DNA from: Hydractinia symbiolongicarpus
Lineage: Eukaryota; Cnidaria; Hydrozoa; Anthoathecata; Hydractiniidae
NCBI RefSeq assembly: GCF_029227915.1
Contig: NC_079878.1
Span: 11,968,001-12,028,000, forward strand
DNA length: 60,000 nt
Reading direction: 5' to 3'
Under the pieces are notes generated by a model, which saw only the letters and a list, made by a program, of their open reading frames with translations, was not told the origin of the DNA and made no database searches. Positions within the stretch are counted from its first letter, which is position 1; each line of letters starts with the position of its first letter. Shown here piece by piece: positions 48,201 through 58,701 of the stretch. Made by a program: the position numbers and the translations under genes.

Positions 48201-51200
48201 CAAATTGATTTGACCTAAAAGAAAAAAAACATGTGACATCAGATGTCACAATATATTATACATCGTGATTTTATTTGCACAAAATCTTGTACGAGAATAT
48301 ACAATTTCGTACAGTTAATTGTATACAATATATTGTAGCAGTGGAAACTATCCTTAAGAAGGATATGGCATCATTTAACTAAGATAAACAAATAATAAAG
48401 AATTATATTTCACTTCTGAAGGCTGTTTCCGTTTGACTAAATTTTTCGCTTTGCAAAAACTCATAAGTATTTTTTTAGCGCATGCTCGCGTTGACAAAAT
48501 TTTAGATTTGTGTAGTGTACATGCGGTAAGACAAATGCTCCTGAGCGTATGCGATATAGCGAAAAATACAGTCAAATAAAAAGACCCTAAAAGTGTCATT
48601 AACCTTTTTTTATCTGTAAGAAGAGTTGCATTATTTATATATATATATATATATTTTTTAGTCAGTAATCCGTGGATAAATCCACAGGTTCGTCGTCCTT
48701 TATTAACCGTATTTCGTGTGTCTGGCTACTGCGGTTACCATTTTGCATGACAGACATTTTACGTTTATTATGATATAGATTATATGTTAGGTATTAACAT
48801 GCACAAGGATGAGGTTTTTCTATCATTTAACGTATGATTTTATCCATATTGTTTATATTTTACACATTTAACCTGCGCACATGTCTAAAATACTAAATAA
48901 TTCTAGCAGTACGTTCCTACGCCATTGAGCTCACTCTGCTCGAATATTTTCTGTACGTTCGTTGTATCATGGACTTTAATTCTCCTTGATATAATATATA
49001 CATGATGCCATCCAACATTACTCCAATAGTTAGAACCGGCACGTAAATACCATTGAGGTAGTATGCTTTTAATTTGCAAACAATAAAAATGTACACAGTG
49101 CTCGGTGCAATGTAAAATATCGTGTAAACGAGGATGATTAATAATGGTACCCTCAATGTGTGTTTTACTTCGCTTGACCATCTGGTGTTCCTTCCCTTTA
49201 AACAGGAGAACATCTTTATGTAAGAAACCACTACAAAGAAATAGGTCAACATAAGTACGGCAATAAGCATCATTCCTGCAACCATACTCTTCCACTGCGT
49301 GTATGTTGACAGCGTTGCGATCAGTACCAGTACACTGCACAACCAGGAGAGGTATATAGTGTTGCAGCATTTTCGTGTGGTGTAAAAACAATGGTACGTC
49401 AGCGGCCTGGTAACTGCTATTAACCTATCAACGGTTTGAATAACGATGGTGAGGATATATTCCAGTTGAATTGATATGATAGCCGTATTAGTTCGGTTGT
49501 AGTGTATTGGTAGTTTCCTATCAGGTTCATTGCGCGCTGTGATTGGTATCTGATAGGTGTAAACGGTGCGGGGCAGTTGGATCAAGCAGAAAGTGATTGA
49601 CACTACCGATAGGTTTAATAGAATGAGGTGTTGATTTTTCCAATGCCGTCGTGTTTTTACGATGGTGTAAATGCCAGTCAGATGAACCAAGATGGTGTTT
49701 GCGTGAAGAAAGAAAGCTATAGTATATAAGATGTTATATATCATTTTAATTTCAATTCTTCACCTCAAAACTGAAACAGCAGACGAAGATATCTGAATGC
49801 GATCTGTTTTATTTCTATGATTGTTCCATTTGTTACCTTCTATTTTCAGCAGTAAAATGAAATACATAAAGTTCTTTTCTTAATACTTTTTTCTTGCTTT
49901 CCCAATAACAGATATTCTTTTTTTATTCTTCTTTTGACCAAATCCTTTATCTCACCAAGCAGCTTTCAATGCTTCACCTAAGATGTCACGGACAAATTTC
50001 GCACTGTTTGCATAATATTTTTAGTTTAAATCTATATTAAATAGAATGTATAATAAATAGAAGTTATCAAAAATATCAACAGATCTTTTTTTCCATAACG
50101 GTTCCGATTTACCAAGTAAAGAAAAGACCAGCTGTATCACCATTTTTTATTTTGGTGTATTTATTGTGTAGCTAACTAGTTATTTTTATCTTTCGTTTTT
50201 TATTGCCAGCATTCTAAGAACAGCTCGTTGACGTCATAGCTAATTCATGCGAAACCCTAAATGTTGTAAAAGTCACGGCAATGGCGATAAAACAAGTGTA
50301 TTAGCTCTGCAAACACTTTCCCTCAATCAATTTTTATAAATCGCAAAGTAAATGCGCCACTTATTGTATCAGCCATAATGTAATTTTTTTCTATTTTTTT
50401 TTGTTGTTGTTTTGTTTTGGTTTTGCACAACTTGTTTTTAAAGAAATATAGAAGTTGACGAAAAGTTCAACGAAATGATTTTTAGGTCTTAAGGTCTATT
50501 CCAATTAAAGTTCTTATTTTTGTGCAACATTTTTTGTGTCGCTACATGTGTTTTTTATTAAAGTAATAACGGTGATTGTTTGAACAATTGTTCCACAATT
50601 TTCATGTTAATGGAAACAACCTTAATTAGTGTTAAAAAAAACTTAAATCAAGAAAATGCTATATAAGGTCTGTGCATGAACTCTTCTTTGTTCCTTGGTT
50701 TTTGTCAAGCTTGATTTTCATTAAAAGAAGAACTGTTTAGCAACAGATGTACAAAACTGATCGTTACGACTTTGTTTAAAACGCACGAGATGCTGCACAA
50801 CAAATATTGTAGAAGATGCAATTTTTCCAGTCTCTGCAACGGTTGCAATTAAGGGCTTTATTGGAAACTACGTTATTGTTGTTGTTGTCGTTGTTGCCGT
50901 CTTTGTTGTCGTCGTCACCTTCGTTGTTTTTGTCGTCGTTTAAGATCTTTACTATTTCATTGTCTTTTTATCTCTGTAGGTAACATTTAGGTACGATCTT
51001 GCAGCGAAATATTACCAAGAGGTAAGAGGTACTAATTATTTTATGGTTTACGTACTTTGAAGAGATTATAACCTTATCAGCGAATGTTCATGCTACTTAA
51101 AAAGAAAAAAAAGAACTATTTTAAAGATAAAATATTTTATCTTTAAAATAATAGCCTCCAAATATAGACATATCATATAATATTAGATCTTACGAAGTGT

Positions 51201-54200
51201 TTTAAAAGTTTTTTTCGGCGAATTTAATTTGATTTTTTTTGAATTTTATTAAAGCTAGGAAAATTGAATTCCCTTGAAGATTAGGGTTTTTTTATCTTGT
51301 TGAAAATAGGTGAAAACGTGTACAAGATTTTTAAAATGGAAATCTATCTCAAGCCTTCACTTCACTCTAATACAAAAAATATCTGTTAGGTCAATCTTTG
51401 TCCTTAGTACAATATAGTACGACAAATAAATATAAATATATATGACAAATAAAATATTGGCAAAATTTACAAAAAGCTTACGAAATGGATGGGATTAAAT
51501 AGTTTTTCCCCTGTTATAGCGCATTGCTCGATACAAAGGTGATGTGGAATGCTGGTTGGATTATGGAGTGTTTTGTTTGAGTATTGAAGATACACAAAAA
51601 GTATGCCGTTACTTATTTAAATTTGTTTTGTCTCAATTAACCATACAAATGTGGTATTAAAAGATGTGTTAAAGACATCTCACGACTTAAGTGAACTTTC
51701 TTAGGTCATTTAAAGAATGGTTATATTGCGCGACCGCTCTTCTGTGAAATCAAAGAATTAGCGACTAAAAGCATCTTTAAGGATATGCAGCTTACATATC
51801 CTGCCCGTTCAACATACAACTTCTTATAAAAAAAGTTTAGACAATTACAGTGCGTCCTCCTAAACTCTCTGAAACTATTTTCAGGCTGAAGAATGCATCA
51901 GAGAAGTCGTAGCAATTAATCAATCTCACATGAAAGGGTTAGTGTGTTTAATTTTGTGTTTTGTTACGTCAGTAGAAAATTACTTTTATGTTGTGAAAAT
52001 GATCCATGAATTACCTCTATAAATTGACTGTGTTTGAAAATCGTGACATTCTGCAGATTAAAAGTGTCGAATTAACTTTGTGTCTCACTCTGGACACACG
52101 TCTAACATTTCTGCGATGTGAAAGGGTTCACCATAAAAAGTTAAATTTCATAAAACAAACCGCGTTTTCTCATTTAAAACACCAATGTGAAGTTTCTACT
52201 TGCGCGAATAATTACCACTTAGTGGTTACGAGTTTTCCATCTCTAATATAATTTTGAAATACTATGGCTCAGTTACTGCTTTTGTTTGTGGCTAAAAAAG
52301 TGCTTTTCACCAAAAGATATATTTTTACTATATACCACATTCTCTTGCTTGTCCTTACGTTAAGCTTTCATCTTTTCTTGTTGCAGGCTTCTGTTAAATG
52401 CTCAGATGTGTCTTTTGCACGAAGAATACGAGATAGCAGAAGAGTTGTTGGACGCTGTCACCTACATGTATCCTGACTGTGTGCTGCCATGGGCATTGTT
52501 AGGTATGCTAAGATTTTTTCTCTATTGATAATAAGTAAAATGTGGTATTTAAGGAATTTTTATTTCCATAATAAGTATTTCCATTTTTTTAATTAATTTG
52601 CTTTTATGCTCCAGCAACCTATATCCCCCAGCTGATCTTGAGCTCAATGCCTTAAAAAATTTCTGTGCCTAATTATTCTAATTTATTTTAATTTATTCTA
52701 ATTTATTCTAATTTAATCTTTAGGTTTATACTACTCTGGCGTGGATAACACTATCATGGCGGAAAGAGCTTTTAAAGAAGCAAACAAACTTCTGTGTGCT
52801 AAAGAAGAAGATGAAGAAAAAGAAGAAAAAAAAAGTAAGCTGTTTTCATTTTGTTGTTTTTGCCGAATAATAAGATGTATTAAGTTATGAACAAAAAAAA
52901 CGGAAATCACGTTGGCTAAGTTGTTAATAGTAAGTGTCGTAGAAAAAAGCAAATTAATCCTCACGCAGAAAAAAAAGGTGTGATATAAAGGTTGATTTAC
53001 ACTGCTCTAAATGTTCTTAGTTTTAGCTCCTGTCGATGAAGATGCAGATACAGTAACGGCGGTAGATAGTGAACTTACAGACAAACTTAGTGGTATGCAC
53101 ATTACGGAATGTATCAAGAAGAAAGAGGATGGCTTAATCCGTGAGACAATTTTTCTACAAACTGCGCATTTTCTTCTGGACATGCATGTCGTTCAGGTTT
53201 GTTTACATCTTACTCCGATTTCTTTTACGCCATTGGCACGCCCCCGACGCCCAACGCCATGTGTAGCGTGTCACTAATTAAGTGAAGTATTTGACCTTGA
53301 ATTTCAGTGACTTTGAGTACAAAAGCGAATTCTAATGTTACGAGAAGGGGGTGAACTTTGAGATTTTTATATGCATTGATTATAAAGCTTCCGCAACCGA
53401 TGCTTTTATTTCACCTTTTTTAATTCTAGCATGCAGTAAGTAGGTTTCTCTCTTGTTGGAAGATGGTTATATCAAAAAATTCTACATGCGCGCTTGTGTG
53501 TGTAAATTTTTTTTTGCTTTTTACTCTTTTGTTGCTGAAAAATTAGTTCAAAATCTTGCAACGATGTATTTTTTATGAATATTGTGATTGACCTGCAGTC
53601 AGTTGTGTGTATTATGTAGCAGTTCGTAATGTCCAAAGCGAACATTAACTAATATTTTATAACCGATTAAGTTGTTTTTGCCGGTTTTACGCCTGATAAT
53701 AAACTCTGGTATATTAATTGATAGTTCTATTATTTCACTGTCATTACTCCAACAAAAATCGTTAGGTTTTCAGGTACAGAAGTTACTCTTCAATTTTTCT
53801 ATTTTTATGTTTTATTTTGAGGGTATTTTCAACTTGCGCGAAAATTGCACAAAATTTGTACGAATATGAGAATTTATTAGATGTATAGATAAAATAAATG
53901 TGTACGATATTAGAAACTAAATGGTTCTCACCAGTTTAGTTAATTAGCTAAACTTCACTAACGTCTATATTTTTGCAGTTTAGAATCACGTGTGTTTTTG
54001 TTTTACAGTCAAGTACATTCTTCTTTTTCTTTTTAGATGGCCGAAAGAGCTCTAGCTCACGAGCTTACTTCGCAGAAAGAAATAACAAACGTGTTGTACT
54101 ATGAACTTCTTGGACAACTTCACATGCAGCAGAAGCAACACACATCTGCTTTACATGATTTTGAGCAAGCACTAGTGTTGCGACATGAGGTGTGTTTTTA

Positions 54201-57200
54201 TTTGATCCAAGAATCTCTACGCCTGCTACAGTAATTTTCAAGTATTTTAGTTTAAGCTTTTCAGGCTACAACTGCAAAAAAATAATAATGGTTAAAAGCT
54301 TCCTTCATTTCTAAAAAAGGCAGACAGTAAAAAACTTTTTTTCTTAATTTTTAGAAATTAAAAGATATACAGAAATTGAAAAATATGCGAAAATATTAGC
54401 GCAAAATTCTTAATAATTTATTCGTCTTTTTTTTTAAATGTGGATTTGGGGCTGTTTAATAATTTCGTAATGCTAAATTTGTCTTTTTATTCGAAAACAT
54501 ATTTTGAGTGTTGTAGTAAACGTTCGAATTGACACTAAAGTACGATCTACATTACGGAAAAATTCGGGAAAATAAAAACTAAAACGTTTCTATCGCAAAT
54601 AAATATTTAAAAATATTCATCAAATTTGAAATCGAATACTACCCACCCCTTTTATTTACCGTGACGCGCATCACGAAAAACAGGAAGAACTATCCATCCC
54701 CCCCTTTTAATTAGCTTTTTCACTCAATTCAGCTTCTGGAGGTCCAGTTTTGGTGACATGTTGTCACAAGTCTTCCTAAATCTCCACTTCTCATGTTATT
54801 CTTCAGCTTCAAGTACACGTTAAGTTTTGGTAAAATTCAGTAATTTGTTGTAGCTGATTAGACTCAGACAAGTGTCTGAGTGAAAATTTTTGATACTATA
54901 TTTTTGCGGAACGTCGAAGTAAATACATATTTAGGAAGTGTCTAGTGCATATAACGGAGGAGGTAGCTGTTTCATTTTAACGTATTTCTGTTCCTGACTT
55001 ATGCATCTATGAGTAACTGTCTTCATTAACTATTGATTCAAAGGATTTTTACTAAAGAAATACCCTTAACATTACATATTATCACAGTATATTTCCATCT
55101 CTCTTTCAGAACCCAAAAGTCTGGTCATTAAAAGGACACGTGTATTATATAACTGGTGATTTCACTGCTGCAAAGGAATGCTATGAAAGATGCATGGCTT
55201 ATACTGAGGATGCTCCAGATATGCATGCTGTGTACATTAGATTAGCGAATATCTATCTGGAGAAGGAGAAGAATGTTAGTAATGTGCCAACATTAATATA
55301 ACCTATATAATGTCTTTTTGCATTGACGGTGTGTCCTGGAACGAAACCTTCATGCTGTCCTTCATATGTTGGGGTTGTTGGTCTACTGTCGGTCCGCTTG
55401 TATACTCAAAAAAAGTTATCTTAAGTGTTTCAGACTTCTAACGCCTGACAAAATATTGAGACAAGTTGGCAAGTATCAGAGTCATTTTTAACAGCGAACT
55501 CAGGATATTATGTTTTAAATGTGTGGCACCTTTTTTTTTATAAGCAACACAAAAATTTAGTTGCTTAACTTTTCGCATTTTACAAATAACTGATGGAAAT
55601 TTTTACCTGCATTGTTGTTTTAGTATATAAAAGCAAAAACTGCATACTTAAAAGTTTGCAAGTCGTCGCCATCCTGTGTCACGTGGCTTGGAACAGGAAT
55701 ATCATGCTATCGGGTACGATTATTTACTTGAGTAAAAGCGATAATTTTAATTAAACGTTAATGTAACAGAAAAGGCTATCAACAACAGACAGAAGTTGTG
55801 TATTTATTTCAAAACTTAATGCTTTTAAATTATTTTTTTATTTACAATAAAAATTCTTGTAAAACCGAAAATTGACTTTTGGTTAGTGCTTCGTTAGTTG
55901 TCTTTTTTTTCCTATTCTCTTAGTCCAGTACCTATTATCGGGGCCTTGTGATTTTATTGCCAAATTTCTTCCTTTAAAAGCGTAGACACACGTAGGCTGA
56001 GATAATTGTAGGGAACAAAAATGGAAAGATATAGAGAAATTAAACACATTTTCCATGCTAAAAATACTGTCTATTTCTCAAATTGCGCTATAAAAGTATA
56101 TTTTTGTCAAAAAATTATAAATTGGGACGACGTACTAAAAGGTACATTTAAGCTGATAGCATAAAAATCACACCATTCAAATATACTCTACTTCAGTACT
56201 AAAACGGTATTTTGCTTTTTAACGTTTAGTTCCGAATTTATATACCAAAGTTGCTTTTCGTACTTCTCCGTTGTACTTTTTATCCCTGTGATAAAATTTT
56301 AACAATTCATTTTTAAGAAAAAGTAGACACCGTTTGAGAGCTCAGTATACCCAGAATATTACCATTTTAGTTTTGTCTCCATATTCATAAATGTCTATAC
56401 CTTTTAGCCAAAAACGTGAGGTTATCAAGCAAAAAATTTTTTTGCGATATCGAGATTTCGAGTTTGTCAACAAATTATATTTGATTGAAAATAATTTTTG
56501 AAACTAATGTTTTTGGTTTTATATTTTCCCTTTTTCTTGTTAAATATTTTTATATTTCATTCAAAATAAATATTTTATGAATTGTAGGATCTCCAATGAT
56601 ATAAAAATAACAACATTTAAAAACAACGATTTGGGTGTTTCGTACATCCTTAATCTTTGAAAATAAAAACTATATGTTTAATTTTTCAGTTAAACGAATT
56701 AGATAGCGCTGAGCAGGCACTCAATGAAGCTAATATCCTGGACAATAAGAATCCTGATGTTTGGGCTTACTTGGCGCTGGTATGTCTCAAGGTAAGGGGT
56801 ACATTTCAGTAGCACTAGATGTACATTAAAATTGGTTATGATTTGATTTGATTTCTCACTCTTATGACTGATTCTTATTCCTTTTTTCATTCTTTCTCAT
56901 TAAGATTTTATTTTAAACCTTAAATGATTCTTAATAAATGCAAATGGTACAGCTGTCGTACCTAAGATATTTTTGAAAATTTAGGTCTTTTAGCCTAAAT
57001 CGCGAAATTTAATCCTGCAAAAATATGCAAATGCAGTATTTCGCAAAAATACATATCGCGAAGTTCGAAATTTTCCAACGAAAAAATTCAAAACGACAAG
57101 TTTAGGGTACGAAATATTTTCCTATAAAGTTAGGTCTCAATTTATCCTTTAACACATCCATATCAGAATGTTGTATCGGTTTCAGCGCAAGTTCGATTTC

Positions 57201-58701
57201 CAATATATATTTGTTTTGGAGTATATGTTATGTAATGAAAATAGTTTTGGTTTTGTATAAATAGTGTTTGCATTATTCATTATATGATACTAATAGGTAG
57301 ACCGGACACTATCATGGCTACGCTCGGTATTGTTGTCCACTTTGTACTTTGTACTGCAAAGATACAAGTTAATATTAAGAATATGCTTAGTATTTTGGTG
57401 TATAAAAGCACAGATACAATTGCCTGTGATTTAAGAGATTTACTTAGAATTGATTTTTCTTCACAGAAAAGACGACATTTAGAAGCCGAACATTGTTACA
57501 AGTATTCCATCAAGGTATGTGTACATATGTAGTACGGTTTAACTTGGGTTTTTTTGCCGAACCGGTTTTCTACTGTGGCCGTCAAAACTTTTTTCTGAAG
57601 ACCACGTGATTCAATGCCAATAGATTTGGTATAAATTTAGTTGTTGCTAGTGGATCGATCGATCTGTTTAATGATGTCTAAATCTATTCGACCTGGCATT
57701 AAGTTTTTAAGGAAAACGGGTTTCCAAAATGTTTAAAAAATACAAACATGGAAATCTGAATAAAATGCAAAATATATTAAATATTAAAAAAAATATTAAA
57801 ATGCACAAATCCTCTTTCTTGGTTTTAGTTAACAAAACCAAATTTGGGAAAATTTTACTTTCCATTTCAATATATTACCACACACCTTTTTTAAAATAAA
57901 ACTTTCTTCCTCTCTTATTAAAAACCACTCTGAAGTATTCAGATGGGGAGGAATGTTTAGTATAATTGGGGAGTGAAGGAAATTGAAATGCGTATGTCTT
58001 AATAAGTCTTTAAAATCATTCTAAGGAACGCAAGTAAAAGGTATAATGTTCGCAGGAGGTCTTATAACACAATTTGAGTAAAAAATAGAAAAATAGCCCT
58101 TCCGTACCTATTTATTTAAGACCCGAGGATATAAATCCAGCCACTGCAATTTGTTAACACGTTTCCCAACTACCTACTACTAATTTAAAAATAAAACCAC
58201 ATCCCATCTCCTCCTCCTTAGTAAAAACTCCACATCCCAAAAATGTGGTTGAGAGTATTACAGATTATTAAAAAAATATTAATTTTAAAAAAAACTTTAG
58301 TGTCCATGTTAATACCAGTATTTTGTCTATCCGTTTAGGTTGGTAACTTACATTCCTGTGCTCTTTCCGCTATTTTAAGAAACCAGGGTGTTATTAAATC
58401 GCAAAATGCATTAAACTCGCTCCTATAGTGATAACCCCCGTCCAAGTAAATTTCATTACTTCATGCTAACAGGCGGGCAAGAATGCACAAAATAACAATG
58501 CTGGAAATATTTACGACTAGTTTTTTTAATGCATAACAGCGATTGTTAAAGAATTTTTCGAAATGCTAAATGCCTATGAAGCTAAGAAATGTCATTAGTG
58601 TATTATATATTTCGTTATAGCTTGGTGTTTACGATGAAGTACTGATCAATGAGTTAAAAGAAACGATGACTGAAACTGGCTTTGATACTTGCGTTCTTTG
58701 A
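33274..58701 (+). CDS. CFAP70: Cilia- and flagella-associated protein 70 (CFAP70/TTC18)
   Basis: Thirty-one coding exons join in one frame to 1021 residues: 33274-33345, 33990-34179, 34402-34500, 34848-34930, 35944-36008, 36330-36441, 36613-36666, 37012-37082, 38184-38238, 38508-38602, 39501-39846, 40213-40275, 40472-40563, 40958-41018, 41100-41161, 41241-41285, 41764-41830, 42137-42268, 42430-42513, 50980-51021, 51520-51600, 51885-51937, 52387-52502, 52724-52834, 53021-53196, 54037-54189, 55110-55274, 55624-55713, 56690-56791, 57467-57514, 58621-58701. Landmarks of the family: [17 protein letters not shown] in the N-terminal C2/Ig-like region, [12 protein letters not shown] (exon 11), [19 protein letters not shown] (exon 18), and TPR repeats from about residue 617 on, ending in [10 protein letters not shown] and [14 protein letters not shown]70 acts in the axoneme of motile cilia near the outer dynein arms (family knowledge). 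Odd points: intron 9 needs a GC donor; exon 25 has two in-frame acceptors 6 bp apart; intron 19 is 8.5 kb and hosts two genes. Human CFAP70 is about 100 residues longer. Confidence 0.95.
35027..35474. mobile_element. Possible MITE in CFAP70 intron 4
   Basis: CCTGTTACAC at the left and its reverse complement GTGTAACAGG at the right bound about 450 bp. GGGGTGAAAT words recur inside in both halves. No clear target duplication is visible, so the limits are tentative. Confidence 0.4.
35539..35676 (+). repeat. Interspersed repeat family B, copy 1
   Basis: Starts with a small palindrome (CCATG...AAAAATCCACGGG TTCG), contains TACCATTTTGCGTGACAGACA, and ends GTATTATAATATAGAT. A shorter copy with the same order lies at 48662-48780. 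Confidence 0.65.
37489..37759 (+). mobile_element. tRNA-derived SINE with (TTAC)n tail in CFAP70 intron 8
   Basis: The head resembles a tRNA: A-box-like GTGGTGGTAGCAC, an anticodon-like loop CTTGTAA (would read TGT, threonine), and a B-box GGTTCTAGTCC (37540-37550) with two changes from consensus. A non-tRNA body of about 190 bp follows and ends GTTACTTACTTACT. Body and tail differ from the SINE at 18741, so this is a second family. The anticodon stem does not pair well, so it is not a functional tRNA. Confidence 0.75.
40610..40850. repeat. Two-copy repeat of TTTTCGCG/TTTTACGCG elements
   Basis: TTAATTTTCGCGCAAGGGAAAA, a TATTAATTTTCGCGCGATA-type segment and TATAAAG.TA.TTCACGT recur about 130 bp apart within CFAP70 intron 13. 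Related TTCGCGAAAATTAATT words occur near 19345, 46960-47280 and 57000-57080, pointing to a dispersed family. Confidence 0.65.
42975..43045. repeat. Possible pogo/Tigger-like MITE end
   Basis: TACAGCGTAATCCTGATAAT followed by TTGAACCTCGAAAACTCGAA resembles the termini of pogo-type MITEs, which start TACAG and carry TCGAACCTCGA words. A matching second end could not be located with confidence; the ACTCAAACTC near 43235 is a weak candidate. Confidence 0.3.
44405..44490 (+). repeat. Polypurine tract
   Basis: Nearly pure A/G run with AGAGAGGGAAAGAGAA words. It lies at the foot of an apparent 141-codon minus-strand frame, whose end is therefore low in complexity (serine/leucine-rich). Confidence 0.8.
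44740..44995. repeat. 21-bp tandem array with a perfect 26-bp hairpin at its reversal point
   Basis: To the left, units read GACCAAAAATGATCGGTTTT. To the right the same unit runs on the other strand, ATCAGTTTTTAACCAAAAAAT, about six times. Where direction changes, 44793-44818 and 44823-44848 are perfect inverted repeats of 26 bp separated by TTTT. The structure would extrude a long cruciform. Confidence 0.85.
45452..46279 (+). CDS. Rhodopsin-like GPCR, single exon, nested in CFAP70 intron 19
   Basis: A 275-residue seven-transmembrane protein in one uninterrupted frame. The start is the ATG at 45452; the open frame begins only two codons earlier. Helices fall at about 2-30, 42-66, 82-101, 126-144, 155-175, 197-220 and 228-253. 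The TM3 motif is DRL (102-104) in place of DRY. Cys91 and Cys158 could form the usual TM3-ECL2 disulfide. TM6 carries FYVVPS instead of CWxP, and TM7 ends LDGVVY (245-250) instead of NPxxY. The N-terminus is very short, with no room for a ligand-binding ectodomain. A basic tail follows TM7. It is on the same strand as the host gene. Class A orphan receptor; ligand unknown. It is closely related to the receptor at 48917-49744. Confidence 0.9.
   Translation: MVAITCLYIFGIAVAILAVIAHIIGLWILFSIKAGHTNQNIIMKNFSVFSLISCAMLLFRGIYVYVHHKEQLKTAQLYEVTNGMFLSAGVCYVILLFFLSIDRLIAILHPLKYRALYSPATCHRCMLATWILCLVILVIFTAIQNRQVQIYGYYATTCFVSILLIFIAITYGKIFQSIRRSNVKVASEKTYKRKSKQVVVPFVIVVVMMVFYVVPSLVLLLFHRKLSYLILAGTTLLTTSLGILLDGVVYVLFPVKTRNYLCYKLNRCMDLFHIP
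46312..46317 (+). terminator. Likely polyadenylation signal of the first GPCR
   Basis: AATAAA lies about 33 bases after the stop codon of the nested GPCR. If used on the host pre-mRNA it would truncate CFAP70, so some insulation or weak use is expected. Confidence 0.5.
46900..47290. repeat. TTCGCGAAAATTAATT-type inverted repeats
   Basis: Words such as TTTCGCGAGAATTAA, TTTTCGCGAATAGCGA, AATTCTCGCGAAAATAA and CTTAATTTTCGTGATAAATA appear in both orientations. Together they make imperfect palindromes. Same family as 40610-40850. Confidence 0.55.
48640..48656. repeat. (AT)n microsatellite
   Basis: TATATATATATATATAT run immediately before copy 2 of repeat family B. Confidence 0.8.
48662..48780 (+). 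repeat. Interspersed repeat family B, copy 2
   Basis: CCGTGGATAAATCCACAGG at the left is a small palindrome, followed by TTACCATTTTGCATGACAGACA and the end TTATGATATAGAT. It is colinear with 35539-35676 but lacks part of the right half. Confidence 0.65.
48917..49744 (-). CDS. Rhodopsin-like GPCR, single exon, second nested gene
   Basis: A 275-residue seven-transmembrane protein on the strand opposite to the host gene CFAP70. It shares with the first nested receptor the exact length, the DRLIA motif after TM3 (106-110), FYIAPS in TM6 (210-215), and LDGIMY closing TM7 (244-249), so the two are paralogues. Unlike its partner it lacks an obvious cysteine at the top of TM3 and in the second outer loop, so the usual disulfide seems missing. 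Its first outer loop region (about 63-85) is longer and basic/hydrophilic. The NRT sequon at 83-85 could be glycosylated. Ligand unknown. The ATG at 49742-49744 begins the frame; no splice site is needed. The two receptor genes are tail to tail, 2.6 kb apart. Confidence 0.9.
   Translation of the reverse strand: MIYNILYTIAFFLHANTILVHLTGIYTIVKTRRHWKNQHLILLNLSVVSITFCLIQLPRTVYTYQIPITARNEPDRKLPIHYNRTNTAIISIQLEYILTIVIQTVDRLIAVTRPLTYHCFYTTRKCCNTIYLSWLCSVLVLIATLSTYTQWKSMVAGMMLIAVLMLTYFFVVVSYIKMFSCLKGRNTRWSSEVKHTLRVPLLIILVYTIFYIAPSTVYIFIVCKLKAYYLNGIYVPVLTIGVMLDGIMYILYQGELKSMIQRTYRKYSSRVSSMA

Larger units (their letters stand above)
42514..50979 (+). other. 8.5-kb intron 19 of CFAP70
   Basis: Donor GAG|GTTTGT and acceptor TCTGTAG|GTAAC are both good. 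The exons on each side continue the same frame and the same homologous region. It is several times longer than any other intron of the gene and hosts two complete GPCR genes (separate entries), a hairpin-bearing array, family-B and TTCGCG repeats, a (GTT)n run right after the donor (42520-42575) and another GTT/GTC triplet run before the acceptor (50880-50940). Open frames at 43220-43670 were not recognised. Confidence 0.9.

Noticed and set aside
48000-48350. MITE built on GTACAAT/ATTGTAC words
   Set aside because: GTACAAT-like words occur in both orientations, but the arms do not align over a continuous length and no target duplication was found.
48903-49391. Minus-strand 162-codon frame
   Set aside because: It overlaps the second GPCR in another frame and has no domain; the 275-codon receptor frame explains the region.
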